Below, piece after piece: positions 26,622-35,867 of a stretch of 64,000 bases of DNA. Under the pieces are notes generated by a model. It had not been told where the DNA came from, ran no database searches, and saw only the letters and a list, made by a program, of their open reading frames with translations. Both the position numbers and the translations under genes were made by a program. Source of the DNA: Algoriphagus sp. (GTDB taxonomy: Bacteria > Bacteroidota > Bacteroidia > Cytophagales > Cyclobacteriaceae); contig NZ_JAUXYL010000049.1 of the NCBI RefSeq assembly GCF_030694375.1, positions 62,001 through 126,000 on the forward strand, given 5' to 3'. The stretch's first letter is position 1. Each line of letters opens with the position of its first letter.

Positions 26622-27740
26622 ATGACTATCCAGCTAAGACTAGTTTTTTTAGTTATAATGACTTTTTGCCTGAGCAATTTGTCTGCACAAGAAGTCAAGT
26701 TTCAAAAATCATTAAGCGTTTCTTATGAGACTGGTCCGCTGCTGAGTAACGGCACTGATTGGGGAAACGAAATAAAAGATGCCGTTGACTTCAAAGCAAT
26801 AGATTTTAAAATCGGCTGGCGAAAAATATCAAATACTACTTTTAATTACATATATAGATATCCAACCTTGGGTATAGGCTTCAATTCGGCGTTAAAAAAC
26901 TATCCTGAAATCGGAATGCCCCAGTCGATCTATGGTTTTATGGAAATTCCTTTTTCGATCAAGGGATCAGACCGGAAAGTTCACTTTGGATACTTCACCC
27001 AACTTGGTGTAGGATTTAATCTCAGGCCCTATGATTCCATCGCAAATCCCGCCAATCGTTACATTGGATCACGAGTAAATGGGTACATTAATTTAGGAGT
27101 GTTTTCATCGGTTAGGATTTCAAAACGAACAAACTTTCAGGCTAGCTTTGGACTGAAGCATTTTTCAAATGGTGCCGCCAAAAAACCCAATGCAGGGATC
27201 AATCTTTTCCCTCTTAATCTGTCAATGAGAATGAAGCTGGGCGAAATTAATCCCACTCCCTCCCAGGCTCCCATACTTCCTGACAAGCATCTTAAGACTT
27301 TCTGGAATTTTGCGGTTTATACCGGGGTGAGAAATTATGAGATCGGTGATCCTGCCTATTTTAGAGGGGGGGTGGGAATCAATTACCTGGTGGAGCCGGC
27401 TTATAAATATCGACTCGGCTTAGGTCTTGATTTATTTTGGGCTCAGGGTATGAATTTGAGATTTCCTGAAGGAAACTTCTCATTTAAAGACCGCACTTCA
27501 CTTGCTGTTGTTGGAGCCTGGGAATGGCAGCTTACGGAGCGCTTGTTTGTACCGATTGGTTTGGGTGCATATTTATATCGAAATACGCTAAATCAGGAGA
27601 TTACTTGGTTTTATGAGCGTGTAGGGGCCAGGTATCGCTTTTCTGATACGATGTCGGCAGGCATGCAAATTAAGGCACATAAAGCCAAAGCGGATTTTTT
27701 TGAATTTACGATCGGTTATACTATTCCGGGAAAAATGTGA
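26622..27740 (+). CDS. Acyloxyacyl hydrolase, PagL-like lipid A 3-O-deacylase
   Basis: 372 residues with a signal peptide ending at LSAQ (about residue 23). The signature KHFSNGAAKKPNAGINLFPLNLS contains the His-Ser pair of the PagL catalytic triad (PF09411) and the conserved PN-G-N. The protein is about twice the length of PagL: after the first barrel-like half, a second beta-rich part (NFAVYTGVRNYEIGDPAYFRGGVGINY to the end) looks like another set of strands. It should sit in the outer membrane and remove an acyl chain from lipid A. Its neighbour is the PIG-L gene, starting 90 bp later in the same direction. Confidence 0.8.
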   Translation: MTIQLRLVFLVIMTFCLSNLSAQEVKFQKSLSVSYETGPLLSNGTDWGNEIKDAVDFKAIDFKIGWRKISNTTFNYIYRYPTLGIGFNSALKNYPEIGMPQSIYGFMEIPFSIKGSDRKVHFGYFTQLGVGFNLRPYDSIANPANRYIGSRVNGYINLGVFSSVRISKRTNFQASFGLKHFSNGAAKKPNAGINLFPLNLSMRMKLGEINPTPSQAPILPDKHLKTFWNFAVYTGVRNYEIGDPAYFRGGVGINYLVEPAYKYRLGLGLDLFWAQGMNLRFPEGNFSFKDRTSLAVVGAWEWQLTERLFVPIGLGAYLYRNTLNQEITWFYERVGARYRFSDTMSAGMQIKAHKAKADFFEFTIGYTIPGKM

Positions 27741-27830
27741 TTCACAGTCTTGAAAATTTCTCCATTGATCACAAAATATTTTTATTTACCTGCGGATTCC
27801 GATAGCTTCCCATGTCAATTAAAACCCATT

Positions 27831-30293
27831 ATGTTTAAACCCAAGGTACTTCTGGTATTTGTATTCTGTCTTCTTGGATTTTTTGGTCAATATTCTCAGG
27901 CTCAGTCCATACCATCTTCTCAAATCTATCATCAGCTTCTTCAAATTAAAGAGACTAAACGAGTCCTCTACATAGCGGCCCATCCTGATGATGAGAATAC
28001 TCGATTGATTGCATATTTGGTAAACGGAGTGCATGCAGAAGTCGCCTACTTGAGTCTAACCCGTGGTGATGGGGGCCAAAATCTCATAGGAAAGGAATTG
28101 GGAATCGAACTGGGTCAAATCCGTACTCAAGAGTTGATCAAAGCGCGGGAAACTGATGGAGGAAGGCAATTCTTCACCAGAGCCATGGACTTTGGATATA
28201 GTAAAAATCCGACCGAAACGCTTCAAAATTGGGAGAAAGAAAAGGTATTGGCGGACGTGGTTTGGGTCATCCGTAAATTCCAGCCAGACATTATCATTAC
28301 CCGATTCAATACTATTCCCGGTGTTACCCACGGACATCATACCACTTCTGCGATTTTAGCAGAGGAGGCATTTCAACTTGCCGGAAAACCGGAGGCATTT
28401 CCAGATCAACTACAATGGTTGAAGCCTTGGCAGCCCAAGCGGATTTTCTTTAATGCCTATAATTTCCGAGGAGATTTTGAGCCGGAAGACGGTAAAAAAT
28501 ACCACGCTTTTGAAGTTGGAGGATATAATCCATTGCTGGGAAAAACCTATAACCAAATTGCTGCGGACAGCCGGACGATGCATAAATCTCAAGGGTTTGG
28601 AGCCACAGCAGGGATTGGCCTATCCAGAGATTTTATTGAGCAGGTCGATGGGGAAGATTATGTCAATGGGCCTTTCGATGGAGTAAATGACCGTTGGGAA
28701 AGTATTTCAGGAGGCAAAGAAATTAGAGCCAAATTGGATCGATTGATTTCTGAATTTGACTTTCTCGAGCCTGAAAAAAATATAACGGGACTTTTGGAGT
28801 TGAGAGCCGCTTTACTTGGACTTAACAGTCAAGAGATGTGGTTAAAGGAGAAAGTTGAAAAACTCGATCGAGCTATTTTTTATGGATTGGGTTTAGAATT
28901 TGAGTTTAATGTCAGAAAAGAAATTGGATTTCCCGGAGAGAAAATCAATGCAGAGTTGGTTATTAATAATCCTTCGGCAGTAGCAATTACTAATATCAAC
29001 TTTAAGGTAAATAAACTTGATTTTCCAGGAAAGGCTGAGGAACTGAAAGATAATAGAACCCAAATTCTTCCTATTTCATTTACTATCCCGGCTGATGCGT
29101 CGTATTCTCAGCCTTATTGGTTGGAAAACTCCATTGAAGGGGCCTTATATGATGTAAAGGATCAACGTAAGATAGGAATGCCTTTCAATGAGACAACGAC
29201 TTCAGGGAACTTGCACTTTGAGATTGGAACGCAGAAGTTTTTCGCTGTAGTTCCTTTGAAATATAAGTTTAATGATCAGGTAGATGGGGAAGTAAAACAG
29301 CCTTTTACAATTGTGCCCGAAGTAGATCTGACAGTTTCAAAAGAAAACGTTTTTCTTGTTTCGGGTGCTGATCCGACTGTGACAGTGACTGTTAGTTTTA
29401 GGGATCAATATCTGGAGGGAGAGCTTGATTTTGAAGGCATAGATACCACTCAATTCAGGATTCTGAGTATTGAGGATTTGACCCTTCAAAAACGCCGGGT
29501 ATATAAAGTTGGATTTTTACCGAATGGTATTGGGAAAAAAACGATAATAGCTCGATTTACTACTCCAAATGGAAAAAGCTTTAACCAGCTTACCAAGTCC
29601 ATTTCATACAAGCATATTCCCAACTTGACGTATTTTAGTCCAGCATCATTCAATCTGATCCAGGCTGATTGGAAATTGTCAGGTGAAAAAATCGGATACA
29701 TTCCTGGTGCAGGCGATGATGTCCCCGGAGTTTTGTCAGCCTTGGGTTACAAGGTTACAATGATTGGCCCCGAAGATTATTCAGTGGATTACCTGAGCCA
29801 GTTTAAAGCAATCATTGTAGGTATCAGGGCATTTAACACCAATCAAATCTTGGCTGCCAACCAGCAGAATATGATGGGTTATGTCAGATCAGGGGGTAAT
29901 CTGATCGTTCAATACAATACCAGCTCGCCGCTTTTAACGAGCCAAATTGGACCCTATCCTTTTACTGTAGGAAGAGATCGGGTAGCTGTTCAGAACTCCC
30001 CTGTACTTGCAGATTGGAAAAGCCCGGTATTAGCTACACCGAATCAACTTAATGAAGAAGATTTGACCGGCTGGGTGCAGGAGCGTGGTCTTTATTTTGC
30101 AACTGCGATCGATCCAGCTTATCAAACACCACTTACCATGCAAGATCCCGATGAGCCTGCCAGTAATGGCGCTTTGATTGTGGCCAACTATGGAAATGGT
30201 ACATTTGTCTACACTGGAATTTCGTTTTTCAGGCAATTGCCGGCTGGTGTACCTGGAGCTATCAAGTTATTCATCAACCTAATCGAGCAATAA
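27831..30293 (+). CDS. Exported PIG-L/LmbE-family deacetylase
   Basis: 820 residues from the ATG at 27831, which opens a signal peptide (cleavage after SQAQ, about residue 25). The zinc-binding motif AAHPDDE is at 49-55, and the second metal site HGHHTT is at 167-172. These are the hallmarks of LmbE/PIG-L N-acetylglucosaminyl-type deacetylases (PF02585). The remaining about 550 residues are beta-rich with a ThuA/GATase-like C-terminal part (FKAIIVGIRAFNTN, then SGGNLIVQYNT). It acts in the periplasm on an N-acylated sugar or glycoconjugate. The next two genes, a tiny membrane protein and a sodium:solute symporter, are 1 bp and 102 bp away and form an operon. Confidence 0.9.
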   Translation: MFKPKVLLVFVFCLLGFFGQYSQAQSIPSSQIYHQLLQIKETKRVLYIAAHPDDENTRLIAYLVNGVHAEVAYLSLTRGDGGQNLIGKELGIELGQIRTQELIKARETDGGRQFFTRAMDFGYSKNPTETLQNWEKEKVLADVVWVIRKFQPDIIITRFNTIPGVTHGHHTTSAILAEEAFQLAGKPEAFPDQLQWLKPWQPKRIFFNAYNFRGDFEPEDGKKYHAFEVGGYNPLLGKTYNQIAADSRTMHKSQGFGATAGIGLSRDFIEQVDGEDYVNGPFDGVNDRWESISGGKEIRAKLDRLISEFDFLEPEKNITGLLELRAALLGLNSQEMWLKEKVEKLDRAIFYGLGLEFEFNVRKEIGFPGEKINAELVINNPSAVAITNINFKVNKLDFPGKAEELKDNRTQILPISFTIPADASYSQPYWLENSIEGALYDVKDQRKIGMPFNETTTSGNLHFEIGTQKFFAVVPLKYKFNDQVDGEVKQPFTIVPEVDLTVSKENVFLVSGADPTVTVTVSFRDQYLEGELDFEGIDTTQFRILSIEDLTLQKRRVYKVGFLPNGIGKKTIIARFTTPNGKSFNQLTKSISYKHIPNLTYFSPASFNLIQADWKLSGEKIGYIPGAGDDVPGVLSALGYKVTMIGPEDYSVDYLSQFKAIIVGIRAFNTNQILAANQQNMMGYVRSGGNLIVQYNTSSPLLTSQIGPYPFTVGRDRVAVQNSPVLADWKSPVLATPNQLNEEDLTGWVQERGLYFATAIDPAYQTPLTMQDPDEPASNGALIVANYGNGTFVYTGISFFRQLPAGVPGAIKLFINLIEQ

Positions 30294-30294
30294 A

Positions 30295-30399
30295 ATGGGG
30301 GAAAAGCCGATTCGTTGGAAAACAATTTACCTTGGTCTGATGGTCAGTTTGATAGTGATGATCGCATTGTTTTACTGGTTAACAGTGGCCTACGCATGA
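30295..30399 (+). CDS. 34-residue single-pass membrane protein coupled to the symporter
   Basis: A small frame from ATG 30295 to TGA 30397-30399. It reads MGEKPIRWKTIYLG, followed by a hydrophobic helix of about 20 residues (VSLIVMIALFYWLTVAYA at the end). The positively charged N-terminus predicts an N-in orientation. It starts 1 bp after the PIG-L stop, and its TGA overlaps the symporter ATG (ATGA), so the three are translationally coupled. It is placed like the small subunits that accompany some sodium:solute symporters, but is far shorter and I see no sequence match. It is too short for routine gene calling. Confidence 0.65.
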   Translation: MGEKPIRWKTIYLGLMVSLIVMIALFYWLTVAYA

Positions 30400-32108
30400 G
30401 TACACTTGATTGGATAGTCCTGTTTGTTACTTTGCTTTCAATTGCTTCATATGGGGTCTATAAAACCCGGGGAAAGAAAAATCTAGACTCATACCTTCGA
30501 GGAAAAAATTCCAACTGGTGGGCTATAGGTCTCTCCATTATGGCCACACAGGCTTCCGCTATCACTTTCTTGAGTACTCCCGGCCAAGCTTACGAAGACG
30601 GAATGCGCTTTATCCAGTTTTATTTCGGATTGCCATTGGCGATGATCATTATCTCAGTCAGCTTTATTCCGATTTATTACAAGCTGAAAGTCTATACGGC
30701 CTATGAGTATCTCGAAAACCGCTTCGATCTTAAGACCAGAACGCTGACGGCTTTACTTTTTATCATTCAGAGAGGTTTGGCAGCAGGGATTACCATTTAT
30801 GCTCCTGCGATCATCCTGTCAACTTTATTAGGCTGGAATTTGACTTTTACCAACATCTTTATAGGATGTCTGGTGATCGTATACACGGTATCCGGTGGAA
30901 CAGAGGCAGTCTCGATTACTCAAAAACAACAAATGGCAGTGATGATGGGGGGGATGCTTCTTGCCGGAATTATCGTGATTCAGCTACTCCCGATTTCATT
31001 TCAGGAGGCACTCCAGGTAGCGGGTAAGATGGATAAACTCAATGTGGTGAGTTTTGAATTTGATTTTGCTGACCGATACAATGTCTGGTCAGGCATGACA
31101 GCTGCGGTATTTCTCTTTTTGAGTTATTTCGGTACAGATCAAAGTCAGGTTCAGCGGTATTTGACCGGGCAGACCCTGACACAAAGCCGCATGGGTCTGA
31201 TCATGAATGGTTTTCTAAAGATTCCGATGCAGTTTGTGATACTTTTTATCGGAGTGATGGTTTTTGTTTTTTACCAGTTTATCCAGCCTCCCGTAATTTT
31301 CAACAAGGTTCAGACTGAGAAATTGAAGCAAAGCGATCTGGCACCTCAATTTGAAGAATTGGAAGGAAAATACTCAGCAAACTTCGAATCGGGGAAGTTA
31401 GCTTATCAGGAAATGCTTGGTGCCATTGATTCAGAAGACCAGAATAAAATTGACTTGATACAAAGTCAGATCAAAGAACTCAAAAGTGAGCAAAATGAAA
31501 TCCGGGATGAAGTGAAATCCCTGATCGTGAAAAATGATCCATCTGCCGAAACACGGGATACGGATTACGTCTTCATGCGTTTTGTGATGGATTACCTTCC
31601 CAAGGGAATTGTGGGTTTGCTATTTGCCGTCATTTTTTCCGCGGCGATGTCTTCGTCCTCCTCAGAGCTCAATGCGCTTGGGTCAACGAGCACCATAGAT
31701 TTGTACAAAAGATCAGTTAAAAAAGATGCGAGTGATGAACATTACGTTATTTCATCCAAGGTTTTTACAGCATTTTGGGGATTGGGGGCGATTCTCTTTG
31801 CTACATATGCCTCACTTTTTGAAAATCTAATTCAGGCTGTAAACCTCCTGGGATCTCTTTTCTATGGCACTATTCTGGGGATTTTTATAGTAGGCTTTTT
31901 TGTGAAGTGGGTGAAGGGGAGAGCCGTTTTTATTGCAGCCCTACTTTCGCAGGCTTTGATTTTGCTGATTCACTTCAGAAACGGAACAGGTATTTTAGGC
32001 ATCCATTGGGATATCGGATTCTTGTGGTACAATGCTGTTGGTTGCTTGGCAGTGATGTTGTTTGGCTTGATTTTGCAGCCGATTGTCGGTAAGAAAGTTA
32101 GAATTTGA
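30396..32108 (+). CDS. Sodium:solute symporter (SSS family)
   Basis: 570 residues starting at the ATG that overlaps the preceding small gene; a longer frame from TTG 30315 would run over that gene and is rejected. The family signature appears as GLSIMATQASAITFLSTPGQAYEDG in the first helices, with TM segments typical of the LeuT-like SSS fold. A charged, coiled-coil-prone insertion of about 80 residues (about 310-390; KLKQSDLAPQFEELEGKY to RDEVKSL) interrupts the transmembrane part, as in other Bacteroidota members. With the PIG-L deacetylase it would import a released sugar or amino-sugar; the substrate is inferred only from context. Confidence 0.93.
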   Translation: MSTLDWIVLFVTLLSIASYGVYKTRGKKNLDSYLRGKNSNWWAIGLSIMATQASAITFLSTPGQAYEDGMRFIQFYFGLPLAMIIISVSFIPIYYKLKVYTAYEYLENRFDLKTRTLTALLFIIQRGLAAGITIYAPAIILSTLLGWNLTFTNIFIGCLVIVYTVSGGTEAVSITQKQQMAVMMGGMLLAGIIVIQLLPISFQEALQVAGKMDKLNVVSFEFDFADRYNVWSGMTAAVFLFLSYFGTDQSQVQRYLTGQTLTQSRMGLIMNGFLKIPMQFVILFIGVMVFVFYQFIQPPVIFNKVQTEKLKQSDLAPQFEELEGKYSANFESGKLAYQEMLGAIDSEDQNKIDLIQSQIKELKSEQNEIRDEVKSLIVKNDPSAETRDTDYVFMRFVMDYLPKGIVGLLFAVIFSAAMSSSSSELNALGSTSTIDLYKRSVKKDASDEHYVISSKVFTAFWGLGAILFATYASLFENLIQAVNLLGSLFYGTILGIFIVGFFVKWVKGRAVFIAALLSQALILLIHFRNGTGILGIHWDIGFLWYNAVGCLAVMLFGLILQPIVGKKVRI

Positions 32109-32180
32109 TGGATTAGAGTTTAAGTCTCATATATCTAGAGAGTTGGGCATATTCATTTTGATTCCAGAATTTTTGACAAC

Positions 32181-32218
32181 AAAAAAAGGTCTTCAAATAA
32201 ATTTTGAAGACCTTTTTT
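32181..32218. terminator. Bidirectional Rho-independent terminator
   Basis: Perfect stem AAAAAAGGTCTTCAAA / TTTGAAGACCTTTTTT with a short AT loop, between the convergent symporter and DUF2911 genes. Confidence 0.93.
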
Positions 32219-32233
32219 GAATGAATCAGATTC

Positions 32234-33082
32234 TTACTTAATCGACTTTATGAGTCTTTCATTCAGTGCGATATAATCTGGATTTTTAGCCTCTTCAGCC
32301 ATTGCTTTGGATTTGTTAGCAGACTGTAGTGCTTCAGTTTTCATTCCCAAAGCAACTTCAATTTTTGCTCTCAGGTGTACTGTCCAATATTTCGGGTCCA
32401 TGTCTGTAGAAGTTTTCACCCAAGCATATGCCTGATTCAGATCTTTTGAATTGGTGAAATAATAACTGCCCGCTTGAAATAAAAGGCCGGGATCAGTAGT
32501 TTGAGTATCGATCACCAGTTTTTTAATATCAGCCATGACGATCGGATCCACATCAGTTTGAATCTTAAAATCTACTCTGGCATACTCCCACTTCATGGAT
32601 ACCACCGCACTGTTGTCGGTGAAGTTGTTGAATGCGATTTCAAATGTTTCGTACTTCTTGCTGGTTTTCGAAGATTCTACATTGAATCGCAGTTGGTCTT
32701 CTTCGGGGTTGTAACCAATCGCTCCCCAAAGTTTTGTGTTTTTGCTGAGGATGATTGTCCAGTCATTTTTTCCCGGAATAGCGTATAGCGCATAAGACCC
32801 TGCGGGTACAAGCTGACCACCGATAGTCACATCGGTGGAAAATGAGAAAACTGTAGCTGCATTGGCGCCCGTTCTCCATACTTCACCATAGGGCACAAGT
32901 TCTCCAAATATTTTCCGGCCTTTGGTACTTGGTCTGCTGTAGTCAACAGTCACATCCGTCAATCCAACCTTTTGAATGATTTTTGCACTGGGACTGGCCT
33001 GAGGCATTTGAATTTGCTGGCCAAAGCTGAGGAAGCTTACCATTGACAAAATCAAAAAGGCAACATTAAATTTCTTGTTCAT
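32234..33082 (-). CDS. Exported DUF2911 protein with C-terminal TPR-like part
   Basis: 282 residues with a signal peptide (cleavage near FGQQ, residue 22). Residues about 25-170 match DUF2911: DVTVDYSRPSTKGRKIFGELVPYGEVWRTGANAAT, then VPAGSYALYAIP and WGAIGYN. This Bacteroidota-rich family is of unknown function. The C-terminal about 100 residues form helices resembling TPR units (YFTNSKDLNQAYAWVKTSTDMDPKYW). Monocistronic, convergent with the symporter gene and divergent from ghrA. Confidence 0.88.
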   Translation of the reverse strand: MNKKFNVAFLILSMVSFLSFGQQIQMPQASPSAKIIQKVGLTDVTVDYSRPSTKGRKIFGELVPYGEVWRTGANAATVFSFSTDVTIGGQLVPAGSYALYAIPGKNDWTIILSKNTKLWGAIGYNPEEDQLRFNVESSKTSKKYETFEIAFNNFTDNSAVVSMKWEYARVDFKIQTDVDPIVMADIKKLVIDTQTTDPGLLFQAGSYYFTNSKDLNQAYAWVKTSTDMDPKYWTVHLRAKIEVALGMKTEALQSANKSKAMAEEAKNPDYIALNERLIKSIK

Positions 33083-33205
33083 TTTCTTAGATTTTTTTGT
33101 TTGGACACGTAATCACTACACTTTTCAGAAGGTTCAAATCAGGCTGCAATTTCATAGTATTTTTTTCTTTTGCGAAAATCGGGCTAGCTTTTTTGATTAG
33201 TGGAC

Positions 33206-33235
33206 TTTGAACCGCATCTGAACTTGGTATTTTTG
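33206..33235 (+). promoter_or_regulatory. Promoter of the ghrA gene (Bacteroidota type)
   Basis: TTTG at 33206-33209 and a full TAnnTTTG match (TATTTTTG, 33228-33235) are separated by 18 nt, the usual arrangement for the Bacteroidota primary sigma factor. The start codon follows 25 bp later. Confidence 0.7.
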
Positions 33236-33260
33236 TGTCTGCAACCCAAAAGCACCTAAA

Positions 33261-34181
33261 ATGAGTTTAGCTATTATCAGCCCGGGACGTGATCCGAAAG
33301 TATGGATCGACGCCCTCAAATTTCATCAGCCTGAAATCGACATTCAGGTGTTTCCGGATATCCAACGACCGGAGGCTGTAGAAATGGCTTTACTGTGGCA
33401 GCATCCTCCGGGATACCTCAGCTCACTTCCTAATTTGAAACTAATCAGCTCCCTTGGGGCTGGGGTAGATCATATTCTAAGCGACTCTGCTGTGCCTGAG
33501 TCGATGCCTATCGTGAGGATTGTAGACGAAAAATTGACTTGGTCGATGACAAACTATGTGATCATGGGAGTCCTCAATTTTCACCGGCAACTAGTCCGAT
33601 ATCAAGCTGATCAAAAGCGTAAAGTTTGGGACATGAGCAATCCTGAAATTCCTGTGAAAGTGGGGGTTATGGGGGTAGGGGCCTTGGGAGGCGATGTTTT
33701 GGACAAATTGAATTTCTTGGGATTTTCAGTTTCTGGATTTGGCTTTTCGGAGAAAGAGGAGTTTCCTTATCCTTATTTTTCCAAAGAAAAACTTGAAGAT
33801 TTTCTTAATGAAATAAATGTATTGGTGTGTCTGCTTCCTTTGACTCCGGATACCGAAAGTATTTTAAACTTGGATTTTTTTAAAAAATGCAAACCCGGCA
33901 CATACCTCATCAATGTAGCGAGGGGAAAGCACTTAGTTGAGGATGACTTAATTCCTGCTTTGGAAAAAGGATTCCTTTCAGGTGCACTTTTGGATGTCTA
34001 TCGAACTGAACCTCTTCCTGTAAATCATCCCTTCTGGGAAGATAGTCGTATTCAAATTACCCCGCATATTGCCAGTGTCACCAATCCTCAGGCAGCCAGT
34101 CCTCAGATTATTGAGAATTTTAAAAGATTGAAGATGAACCAGCCATTACATAATCTCGTAAACCGCGACAGAGGATATTAA
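33261..34181 (+). CDS. ghrA: Glyoxylate/hydroxypyruvate reductase A
   Basis: 306 residues, colinear with GhrA from start to end. Features are LGAGVDHILSD near residue 70, the nucleotide loop GVMGVGALGGDVL at about 134, catalytic Arg in NVARGKHLVEDDL, the Glu in YRTEPLPVNHPFW and the His in ITPHIASVT, ending in the family-typical RDRGY. It reduces glyoxylate and hydroxypyruvate with NADPH in the cytoplasm. The universal stress protein gene follows after 10 bp, so the two are probably co-transcribed from the promoter at 33206. Confidence 0.92.
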   Translation: MSLAIISPGRDPKVWIDALKFHQPEIDIQVFPDIQRPEAVEMALLWQHPPGYLSSLPNLKLISSLGAGVDHILSDSAVPESMPIVRIVDEKLTWSMTNYVIMGVLNFHRQLVRYQADQKRKVWDMSNPEIPVKVGVMGVGALGGDVLDKLNFLGFSVSGFGFSEKEEFPYPYFSKEKLEDFLNEINVLVCLLPLTPDTESILNLDFFKKCKPGTYLINVARGKHLVEDDLIPALEKGFLSGALLDVYRTEPLPVNHPFWEDSRIQITPHIASVTNPQAASPQIIENFKRLKMNQPLHNLVNRDRGY

Positions 34182-34191
34182 TTTTTAAACC

Positions 34192-35034
34192 ATGGAAAAA
34201 ACTTTTAAAATTCTTTGCCCCACAGACTTTTCGGAATGCTCTCTGAATGCCATTGAATATGCAGCACGTCTTGGCGAAAAATTCAACGCAATCTTGGTGC
34301 TTTTTCATGTTCTCAACAGAGAAGACTACCAAAAACTCTCGCCCATGGATACGGATGGGAAGTACCAACTGGAGTTTATTCAGGAAAAACTTAAAAACCT
34401 CCAAAAGGCAGTAATGGAGGAGAGTCTCATGAATGGTTTGAAAGGCTGTGAGATTGCAATTCGGGAAGGTAAAATTGTGAACGGAGCATTGGATTTTGCA
34501 AAAGAGATCAATGCGGATTTGATAGTAGCCGGTACCGAGGGAATGAATGAACTTAGGACTAATATTATCGGAAGCCGGGCGAGTCGAATGGTCGAACAGT
34601 CAGATCGTGATATCATCATCGTCCCAAGAAAGGTGTTCTTCAAAAAACCGAGGAAGTTTGTCTATGCCTCAGACTACCTCGAAGAAGATAAATTGGCCAT
34701 CCAAAAAGTGGTCGAAATGGCAAGTTTTTTCGATTCGGAAATTGACTTGGTCCACATATCTTCCAGCCAAAAAGCCATTGATAAGTCCCTCCATATGACG
34801 ATGGTTGATGAAATTCGGCCCTTCGTCCGATATGAAAAAATAAATTATGTGCTTAAAGCCTACCGGGATGATCTTGGTTTGGGTTTGGAGAATTACCTGC
34901 AAGTAGCAAAGGGCGACATGCTGGTGACTTTGAGCAAGAAAAAGAGCTTTTTCGATCAGATTTTCACAAAAAATCTATCAAAAAAAATGTCCTATTTTCT
35001 GAATAAACCGCTCTGGGTGATTAAATCTTTCTAA
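34192..35034 (+). CDS. Universal stress protein, tandem UspA domains
   Basis: 280 residues in two UspA halves (about 1-150 and 155-280). The first has the strand ILCPTDFSECSLNAIEYA and the ATP-loop-like GTEGMNELRTNIIGSRASRMVEQS (G-2x-G-9x-G[S/T] type). The second half (FVYASDYLEEDKLAIQKVVEMA) has lost a clear nucleotide loop. Cytoplasmic stress-responsive protein. Its stop codon overlaps the 3' end of the convergent TPR gene by 4 bp. Confidence 0.9.
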   Translation: MEKTFKILCPTDFSECSLNAIEYAARLGEKFNAILVLFHVLNREDYQKLSPMDTDGKYQLEFIQEKLKNLQKAVMEESLMNGLKGCEIAIREGKIVNGALDFAKEINADLIVAGTEGMNELRTNIIGSRASRMVEQSDRDIIIVPRKVFFKKPRKFVYASDYLEEDKLAIQKVVEMASFFDSEIDLVHISSSQKAIDKSLHMTMVDEIRPFVRYEKINYVLKAYRDDLGLGLENYLQVAKGDMLVTLSKKKSFFDQIFTKNLSKKMSYFLNKPLWVIKSF

Positions 35035-35744
35035 AGTTTTTTTCCTGAGAAAAATCGTTTTATAAATAACCCAAACTCTTTTCGGGTTTCAGAATCCCCG
35101 AAAACTCCCTTCAGTGTTTCCCAGAAATGCTTAGAACTCACCTCACTTGTGGGATTGGTCTGACTGAAATCCGGCATTTTAGGACTAGGCTTCTTAGATT
35201 CAGCTTTCCCGACGGGAGGTAAAGAATTGGTTGGTTGCGACTTGTATCCAATCAAGTCATCTGCTTTTTCAAAGCTTTTCTTGGCGCGAGCAATGTTTCC
35301 CATCTTTTCTTCGATCAGCCCTCTGTTATTGTAGGCGATGGCATCCTCAGGATCAAGTTCGATCGCCTTGCCATAATCTTCAATTGCTCCGTTAAAATCA
35401 CCCAATCGATCTTTCAAAAATGCTCTGCTGCTATAGCGATAGGGATTTTTTGGGTCAAGATTGGCAGCTCGATCCAGTTCATTTAGCGCTTCTTCATTTC
35501 GACCCAATAAATGAAGGACAACCCCACGGTCACTGATGTAATCGGTATTGTACGGTTCAATGGATACCAGCAAGTCAAAATCCGCCAGTGCCAAATCTCC
35601 TTTACCCATTCGGGTTAAAATTCGCCCTCGGTAAAGGTGAAGTTCAGCCTGACCGGCTTGAACTGAAATCAACTCATCAAAGCATAGTAATGCTTCCTCA
35701 AATTTTCCCTCTTTGTATAATGCCAATCCCTTTTCGAAGCTCAT
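35031..35744 (-). CDS. Cytoplasmic tetratricopeptide repeat protein
   Basis: 237 residues from the ATG at 35744 (MSFEKGLALYKEGKFEEALLCFDEL); a longer frame to 35876 runs into the holA start region and looks non-coding. About four and a half TPR units cover residues 1-165 (for instance YISDRGVVLHLLGRNEEALNELDRAANLDP and IAYNNRGLIEEKMGNIARAKKSFEKA). A Pro/Ser/Lys-rich linker and a short C-terminal helix follow. There is no signal peptide. The function is unknown; TPR proteins serve as adaptors. Divergent from holA and convergent with the universal stress protein gene. Confidence 0.85.
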   Translation of the reverse strand: MSFEKGLALYKEGKFEEALLCFDELISVQAGQAELHLYRGRILTRMGKGDLALADFDLLVSIEPYNTDYISDRGVVLHLLGRNEEALNELDRAANLDPKNPYRYSSRAFLKDRLGDFNGAIEDYGKAIELDPEDAIAYNNRGLIEEKMGNIARAKKSFEKADDLIGYKSQPTNSLPPVGKAESKKPSPKMPDFSQTNPTSEVSSKHFWETLKGVFGDSETRKEFGLFIKRFFSGKKL

Positions 35745-35867
35745 TTTCCTTTCTTTACATAGAAATACAAAGTTAAGCCCCGAATAGTTTACAGAAGAAT
35801 ATTTTCCTTGGATTTGCCAGCCTTTACTTTCGCATGTTATCTTTAAAGCCTCTAGTTTTTCCAATCC

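Noticed and set aside
30315..30395. N-terminal extension of the symporter from a TTG codon
   Set aside because: The extension is polar and not family-like, while another frame of the same stretch encodes a coherent 34-residue membrane protein that overlaps the symporter ATG.
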